Source: Planctomycetota bacterium (lineage in GTDB: Bacteria > Planctomycetota > UBA1135 > GCA-002686595). Taken from it: 64,000 nucleotides of DNA. A program made the translations under genes and the position numbers. Where the stretch lies: contig NYUD01000011.1 in NCBI GenBank assembly GCA_002683825.1, forward strand, positions 62,001 through 126,000, in the 5' to 3' direction. Below are positions 58,881 through 64,000 of this stretch, one piece after another. Numbering within the stretch: the stretch's first letter is position 1; every line of letters begins with the position of its first letter. Below the pieces are notes generated by a model. That model worked only from the letters and a program-made list of their open reading frames with translations. It ran no database searches and was not told the origin of the DNA.

Positions 58881-61349
58881 ATGCCGGCCCAAACGCAGTC
58901 TCGTCACGAGGAAGCCCCGCTAGACCTGAAGCGTGCCTTGCGCGCCCTGTGGATCGTGGGAGTGTGGAGCACGCTCGTGTGGGCAGCCACCCGCGGAACG
59001 CTGCTCTTCGGCATGGATCGCATCGCTCACGGTAGCGATCTGGTGCGCACCCAGCTGCGCCTGGCAGCGGCACTGCCGGACGTGGTCCTGCGCTCGGGCT
59101 TCTTCGCCTTCACTATCTGCTGCGTGTTCGTGGTCAGCGGGGCCATCCGGAAGCGCGGTGTACGTTGGCCCCTGCTCGGCGCCGTGCTTGTAGCGGCGAC
59201 TCTCGTGGGGCAAAGCTTGCTCGCCGGCTGGGACGTCGATGACGCATCCCGTGCAGTCGGTCATGACACCCAACGCGGCCGCATGGTGGGCCACGTACTT
59301 CTCGGCATCGCCGGCCTCTATAGCGCGGCCTCGCTCTTTGCTGCGGACCGCGCTCGGGGTGCTGTGTGTCGTCTGTCCTGGAGCGTGCTCCCACTCCTCT
59401 TGTTGGTCGGCGTACCGCTGGGCATTCGAATCGCCTATTCGTCCATCGGCAATCGCATGGCGATTCGCAAGACGCTCGTAGATGTGCTGGCAGTTCCGGA
59501 CGCGTGGACCGTGGTCGACGGACGAAGGGATGCACCGCCGGGAATCGAATCGTTGTGTCCCTCGGTGGACTACCGCATCGCCGGAGCGGATATGCCCAGT
59601 CTGATGATCGCTCCCCCCGGAGAGGTTTCATTCCGCGCCCCCGAGGGCCACGGTCCGCTCGTGCTCAACACAAGAGCAGGCATCCACCACACTCTGGTCG
59701 CTCCCGAAAGCGCGTGGCTCAAGCGTGGCACCATCCGCTTCGAAGTCCGAGTAGACGACAAGGGGCGCAAGCGCATCGACATTCCGATCGAGCCCCAGGG
59801 AGGCCGGTTTCCCGGAACCGAATGGGTACCCGTCGGTGGCGAATCGGGTCTTTGGGTCGCTCCCGGGAGTGAAGTTCGCTTGAAGACGCTCTTCCTCGAT
59901 GAGGACGGTATCGAGAAGAAGCCGTCCGAGGCGCTGCGGGTCGGATTTGGGGGCCTGTCGTTCGAACGCCGCTGGAGCACCGAGCGGACGCTCTCTTCGT
60001 CCGACAAGCCGAATGTCATTCTGATCGTCATGGACACCCTGCGTGCCGATCGAATGGACGTCTACGGGTACGCCAAACCCACGACGCCGAACCTCTCCCG
60101 TCTTGCACAGCGCGGCATCGTGTACGAACGCGCCTACTCAACAGCCAGCTGGACCTGGCCTTCGACGGCGTCCATTCTGACGGGCAAGCTGCCCCAGGAA
60201 CACGGCGTCCAGGACGAGGCCAGTGCGTATCTGTCCGGACTGAACATGACGGTAGCCGAGGCCCTACAGGAGCAGGGGCTCACGACCGCTGCCTTTTCGG
60301 CCAACATCCTGATCGTGCCCGACAAGAACTTCGATCAGGGATTCGAGTTCTTCGACCACGGGAGCGGAGGGACGCGCCCCAGCAACGTCGTGATGCCCGC
60401 GGTTCTGGAATGGGTCGAGGCGACAGCTCCGACGCGCTTTTTCCTTTACCTGCATCTGGCCGATCCGCATGCACCGCTGGACCCCCTACCCGAGGGGCGA
60501 AGGCTCTTTGCGGCGGACGTGCCCCGAGATTTTTCTTCAAGGCAGGCCAATGAACACCAGCACCGCTTGCTGGATGGCTGTGGCTACACGGATGACGGTC
60601 GGTCGATTCTGAATGAGTGCGTTCCCGAACAGGAGCAGATCTGGGTCCACCAACTCTACGACGCATGTGTGTGGAGTGGAGACCATCAGGTCGGCAGGTT
60701 GATCGAGCTGCTCGAACGGCTGGAGATCGCCGACGAAACGATCATCGCCTTCACCAGCGATCACGGCGAAGAACTGTACGAGCACGGCTTTGCGACGCAC
60801 GGGCATGGACTACACGAAGAGCTCGTGCACGTGCCGTTGATCCTGGCCGGCCCGAGACTCCGGCCGGGGCAGCGTATCGCAGCGCCGGTGGCCAACCGTC
60901 ATCTCGCTCCAACGTTGGCGAAACTTGCGGGAGCCGCATTCGAAGGCGCGTCGGATCCGCTCGACCTGTCGCAACCCTCGGAGATTACACAGGGACAAAC
61001 CGGCGGCATCCTGACTTCGACGAACGCCGGCTGGTGGAAGGGCCGGTACCGCACGAGACTCCTGGGATTACGCAAGGGCACGCTCAGCCTGCATTACGCC
61101 CCCGAAGGAGCGCCCTGGGGAACCGTCGAGCCGAGTGCTCTGGGAGACTGGAAGCTATACGACCTGGCCCGCGACCCCGATCAGGAAGAGGATCTCTCCA
61201 GGGTGCGCAGCGACGAGGCCGAAAGCCTGCGCAAGGAGCTCGAACGCAGGATCCTTGAACTGAACGCTCGCCGCCCCAGTTCCCCACTCCTGGAGGCCGG
61301 AGAAGCCACGCTGGAGCGCTTGAAAGCCATCGGCTACGTCCAGGATTGA
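58881..61349 (+). CDS. membrane-anchored sulfatase-fold hydrolase
   Basis: N-terminal TM segments; VILIVMDTLRADRMDVYGY, ASWTWPSTASILTGKLPQEHG, FTSDHGEELYEHGFATHGHGLHEE. Confidence 0.88.
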   Translation: MPAQTQSRHEEAPLDLKRALRALWIVGVWSTLVWAATRGTLLFGMDRIAHGSDLVRTQLRLAAALPDVVLRSGFFAFTICCVFVVSGAIRKRGVRWPLLGAVLVAATLVGQSLLAGWDVDDASRAVGHDTQRGRMVGHVLLGIAGLYSAASLFAADRARGAVCRLSWSVLPLLLLVGVPLGIRIAYSSIGNRMAIRKTLVDVLAVPDAWTVVDGRRDAPPGIESLCPSVDYRIAGADMPSLMIAPPGEVSFRAPEGHGPLVLNTRAGIHHTLVAPESAWLKRGTIRFEVRVDDKGRKRIDIPIEPQGGRFPGTEWVPVGGESGLWVAPGSEVRLKTLFLDEDGIEKKPSEALRVGFGGLSFERRWSTERTLSSSDKPNVILIVMDTLRADRMDVYGYAKPTTPNLSRLAQRGIVYERAYSTASWTWPSTASILTGKLPQEHGVQDEASAYLSGLNMTVAEALQEQGLTTAAFSANILIVPDKNFDQGFEFFDHGSGGTRPSNVVMPAVLEWVEATAPTRFFLYLHLADPHAPLDPLPEGRRLFAADVPRDFSSRQANEHQHRLLDGCGYTDDGRSILNECVPEQEQIWVHQLYDACVWSGDHQVGRLIELLERLEIADETIIAFTSDHGEELYEHGFATHGHGLHEELVHVPLILAGPRLRPGQRIAAPVANRHLAPTLAKLAGAAFEGASDPLDLSQPSEITQGQTGGILTSTNAGWWKGRYRTRLLGLRKGTLSLHYAPEGAPWGTVEPSALGDWKLYDLARDPDQEEDLSRVRSDEAESLRKELERRILELNARRPSSPLLEAGEATLERLKAIGYVQD

Positions 61350-61409
61350 GGACGGGACCCGCTCGGCGGCCTTTCGCCTAATCCACGCGCTTCCCGAAAA
61401 CGCCGGAAC

Positions 61410-62600
61410 CTAGGCCGCCTGTGCCTGGCCGGGCGATTCCTCAACGCCGAAGGGCCGAACGCTCGCCAGCGTAAAGCGGAAGTGCGCTCCCTCGCCCGGT
61501 TCGGATTCGACCCAGATCCTCCCGCCGTGCCGTTCGACGACGGTCTTGCAGATCGACAGCCCGATCCCATTCCCCTTGAACTCCATTCGAGAGTGCAGCC
61601 GCTTGAAGGGGGTGAAGATGGAGTGCACGTATTTCGAATCGATGCCGATGCCGTTGTCGCGTACACCTATGACGTGTTCATCACCAACGAGCTCATAGGT
61701 AAAGTGCAGCCTTGGAATTTTGTCGCGCACGAACTTCAAAGCGTTCCCCGAGAGGTTCTGTAACATCTGCGAAATGAGGCCGGGATCACCATGGATGGTC
61801 GGCAATTCGTCGATCAGAACCTCGGCCCCCGTCTCTTGGATACACAGACTGAGCGTGTTCATAACTTCAGTCACGCAGTCCTTGAGGGGAACCTTGACCC
61901 ACTGCATCATCGAGTTGCCTGCTCGCGAAAGCCGCAAGAGGTCTTCGATCATTCGGCTCATGCGCGAGGCCGAATCTCGGATGTAGTAGATATCCTGCGT
62001 GACAGCCTCGTCCAGCTTATCGCCGAGGTCTTCATTCAGAAGATCGCTGAAGGCCAGCAGTTTGCGCAGGGGTTCCTGCAAATCGTGGCTGACTTGATAC
62101 ACGAACTCGTCCAGTTCCCGATTCTTGTTTGCGAGCTCCGTGTTGGATGACTCCAGCTCGACGGAGTGACACCGCAGCTCCTGGGTCATCTGCCTGAGGA
62201 GACTCTCCCGGTTGTGCGAGTCGGAGATGTCCTGTACCTCCAGCAGACAATAGCGTTGCCCGTTGCTGGCCCGGATGCTACGGACGGTCAAGGAGTGAAT
62301 CAGCCACTTGCGTGGATTCTCGGCATCCCGCAGGGGTAGCGGATGTGGGGCGAAGGCGTGCGAACGACCAGCGAAGGAACTTCCGTCCAGGGACTTGCCA
62401 ACGACGCGCAGAAGCCGTCCTGACAGTTGGTGACGCGACCCAAAAGCCTCACTGAGAGGCTTCCCGATCACCTTCTCGGTCGCTCGACGGGATCGGTCCT
62501 CCATCCAGCGATTCCAAAGGCAAACACGGCCGGCCGCGTCGAGCAATATTTGCCCGTACATCGTCTCGTGAACGATTTGCCGGTAGACCGCGTGATCCAT
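61410..62600 (-). CDS. PAS-domain sensor histidine kinase
   Basis: PAS-like N-terminus; H-box VYQVSHDLQEPLRKLLAFSDLL; N-box LSGNALKFV; VRDNGIGID, GNGIGLSICKTVVERHGG. Confidence 0.93.
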   Translation of the reverse strand: MDHAVYRQIVHETMYGQILLDAAGRVCLWNRWMEDRSRRATEKVIGKPLSEAFGSRHQLSGRLLRVVGKSLDGSSFAGRSHAFAPHPLPLRDAENPRKWLIHSLTVRSIRASNGQRYCLLEVQDISDSHNRESLLRQMTQELRCHSVELESSNTELANKNRELDEFVYQVSHDLQEPLRKLLAFSDLLNEDLGDKLDEAVTQDIYYIRDSASRMSRMIEDLLRLSRAGNSMMQWVKVPLKDCVTEVMNTLSLCIQETGAEVLIDELPTIHGDPGLISQMLQNLSGNALKFVRDKIPRLHFTYELVGDEHVIGVRDNGIGIDSKYVHSIFTPFKRLHSRMEFKGNGIGLSICKTVVERHGGRIWVESEPGEGAHFRFTLASVRPFGVEESPGQAQAA

Positions 62601-62733
62601 GGAAGTGACTCGAACAAGGAGCCGTAGCATTCTTCGGCCTCGGTCCGGGTCCAGGCGAAGTCCAATTCAAGATTGTGGGAGCAACGGGATCCTGCTCTTG
62701 GTCGCCGTGGGATTGCGCCGATAAGGGCGATCC

Positions 62734-63126
62734 ATGAGTTCCGCCAGGAAGTGCATCACGATTCTCGCGATCGATGACGACCAGGGAGACCTCGCTATCC
62801 TGAGACGGCTCATCAGCCGCATAGAGGACTGGGATGTTTCCCTCCATCTCCATTCGGACCCCAAGGCGGGCCTGGAACAGCTGGCGTCGGCCCCGTGCGA
62901 CCTGGTCATCCTGGACTACGACCTGGGCAAGGAGAACGGATTGGAGGTCTTCGCTCGGATCCGCCGTGCCCACACTGAGCTGCCGGTCATATTGTGGACC
63001 GGGCGCGGCGACTCCGAAACCGAAGAGCGAGCCCGGAGCGCCGGTGTCTCGGAGTATCTTCCCAAGAACTCGGTCGACCGAGAAAGCCTACGGGAAACGA
63101 TCAGCGGAGTGCTGGCGCTTCACTGA
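62734..63126 (+). CDS. single-domain response regulator
   Basis: ILAIDDDQGD, DLVILDYDLGKENG, ILWTGRGD, EYLPKNS. Confidence 0.92.
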   Translation: MSSARKCITILAIDDDQGDLAILRRLISRIEDWDVSLHLHSDPKAGLEQLASAPCDLVILDYDLGKENGLEVFARIRRAHTELPVILWTGRGDSETEERARSAGVSEYLPKNSVDRESLRETISGVLALH

Positions 63127-63157
63127 TCGGCGGCCTGGTGGCCGACCGCCCGGTCCG

Positions 63158-63622
63158 CTACTGCCCGTCCGGGTAGTGGAAAGTGCGGTTCTGGTCCTTC
63201 AAAATCCGCGGCGAGGTCCGATGCGGTAGCGTGAGCGCGACTTGAATGGTCGAAGCGATCCGGGCCGGATCCAGATCCGACTTGCACAGGTACGCATCCG
63301 CCCCATGCCAGTGGAAGTTCATCACCAGCATGTCGTCGTCCCGGTTGGTCAACATGATGATCGGTCCGTCGTACCCACCCTCACGAAGCTCCTTGAGCAC
63401 GTCGAGGCCGCTCTCCGCAGTTCCCAGATGGTGATCCAGGAACAGCAGGTCTCCCTTTCCTGAGAGAAGGGCTGCGAGCGCGCGATCGGGACGGGTGTAG
63501 TGGTGGACATCCGCGTCCAACCAATCGATCTTGCCGAGAAACCGGGCCAACAGATGAGCCTGCCCGGCGTCGTCGTCCAGATAAATCGCTTTGATGTGCT
63601 TTCTGTCGCCGTAGGATTCCAT
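63158..63622 (-). CDS. single-domain response regulator (Rcp1-like)
   Basis: AIYLDDDAGQAH, DLLFLDHHLGTAESG, IIMLTNRDDD, DAYLCKSDL. Confidence 0.88.
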   Translation of the reverse strand: MESYGDRKHIKAIYLDDDAGQAHLLARFLGKIDWLDADVHHYTRPDRALAALLSGKGDLLFLDHHLGTAESGLDVLKELREGGYDGPIIMLTNRDDDMLVMNFHWHGADAYLCKSDLDPARIASTIQVALTLPHRTSPRILKDQNRTFHYPDGQ

Positions 63623-63786
63623 GGCGTAGTCTTGAGGACTTGGAGCGCCGCCGCGCGTTGATCTGGCCCCCTTATCGGAGGAATGCGCCCCAGATCTGAG
63701 TCCTGCCAGCCAAACTGCGCGCGGAACCTCTTCCGAGAGCCTCGGAAACCGTGGGGCCCCGTCACCGCGGTGGTTATCCTCTGGCA

Positions 63787-64000
63787 ATGCCCGTTCTCAG
63801 CATCACCACCTCCAACGATCTTTTCGAGAGCGTCCGCGAGAAAATACTTCGAGAAGCCTCCGTCGTCGTGGCCAGGAGCCTCGGCAAGTCCGAGGCCGCG
63901 GTCATGGTCACGCTACGCAGCGGGCACAACCTCTTCGGCGGGGATCCCGGCCCTTCCGCTTTTCTCGAACTCCGGAGCGCGAGCTCGCTGGACTCGAATA
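63787..64000 (+). CDS. MIF/tautomerase-superfamily-like protein (partial, runs off right edge)
   Basis: MPVLSITTSNDLFESVREKILREASVVVARSLGKSEAAVMVTLRSGHNLFGGDPGPSAFLELRSASSLDSN: Pro at position 2 and LFGGDPGPSAFLELRS resemble the MIF pattern. Confidence 0.7.
   Translation, partial: MPVLSITTSNDLFESVREKILREASVVVARSLGKSEAAVMVTLRSGHNLFGGDPGPSAFLELRSASSLDSN

Overview
High-GC chromosomal window with densely packed, operon-like genes. It looks like Planctomycetota by content: exported CRTAC1/FG-GAP, sulfatase-fold and multihaem proteins, a TIGR02999-like ECF sigma factor coupled to a Ser/Thr kinase-TPR protein, and a Ni-SOD. That taxonomic call is inference. I support about 47 CDSs. I found no rRNA, convincing tRNA, CRISPR array, IS element or prophage. 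Recognisable genes include polA, dinB (probable TTG start), gdhA and sodN. The most interesting region is 25.9-30.6 kb: a membrane-anchored unknown protein, a LolD-like ATPase, a short FtsX-like permease, a His-rich ZnuA-like metal-binding protein and a nickel superoxide dismutase precursor with a signal-peptide-like leader, all in one orientation. This is a candidate metal-supply/Ni-SOD maturation system. Next are a KAS III-like enzyme / zinc metallopeptidase / ATP-grasp ligase run (18.1-21.4 kb) and a pseudo-receiver/receiver/PEP-pyruvate-binding fusion directly downstream of gdhA (37.5-41.9 kb). Long antisense ORFs in the track are GC-driven artefacts. All family calls come from reading motifs; no database search was run.
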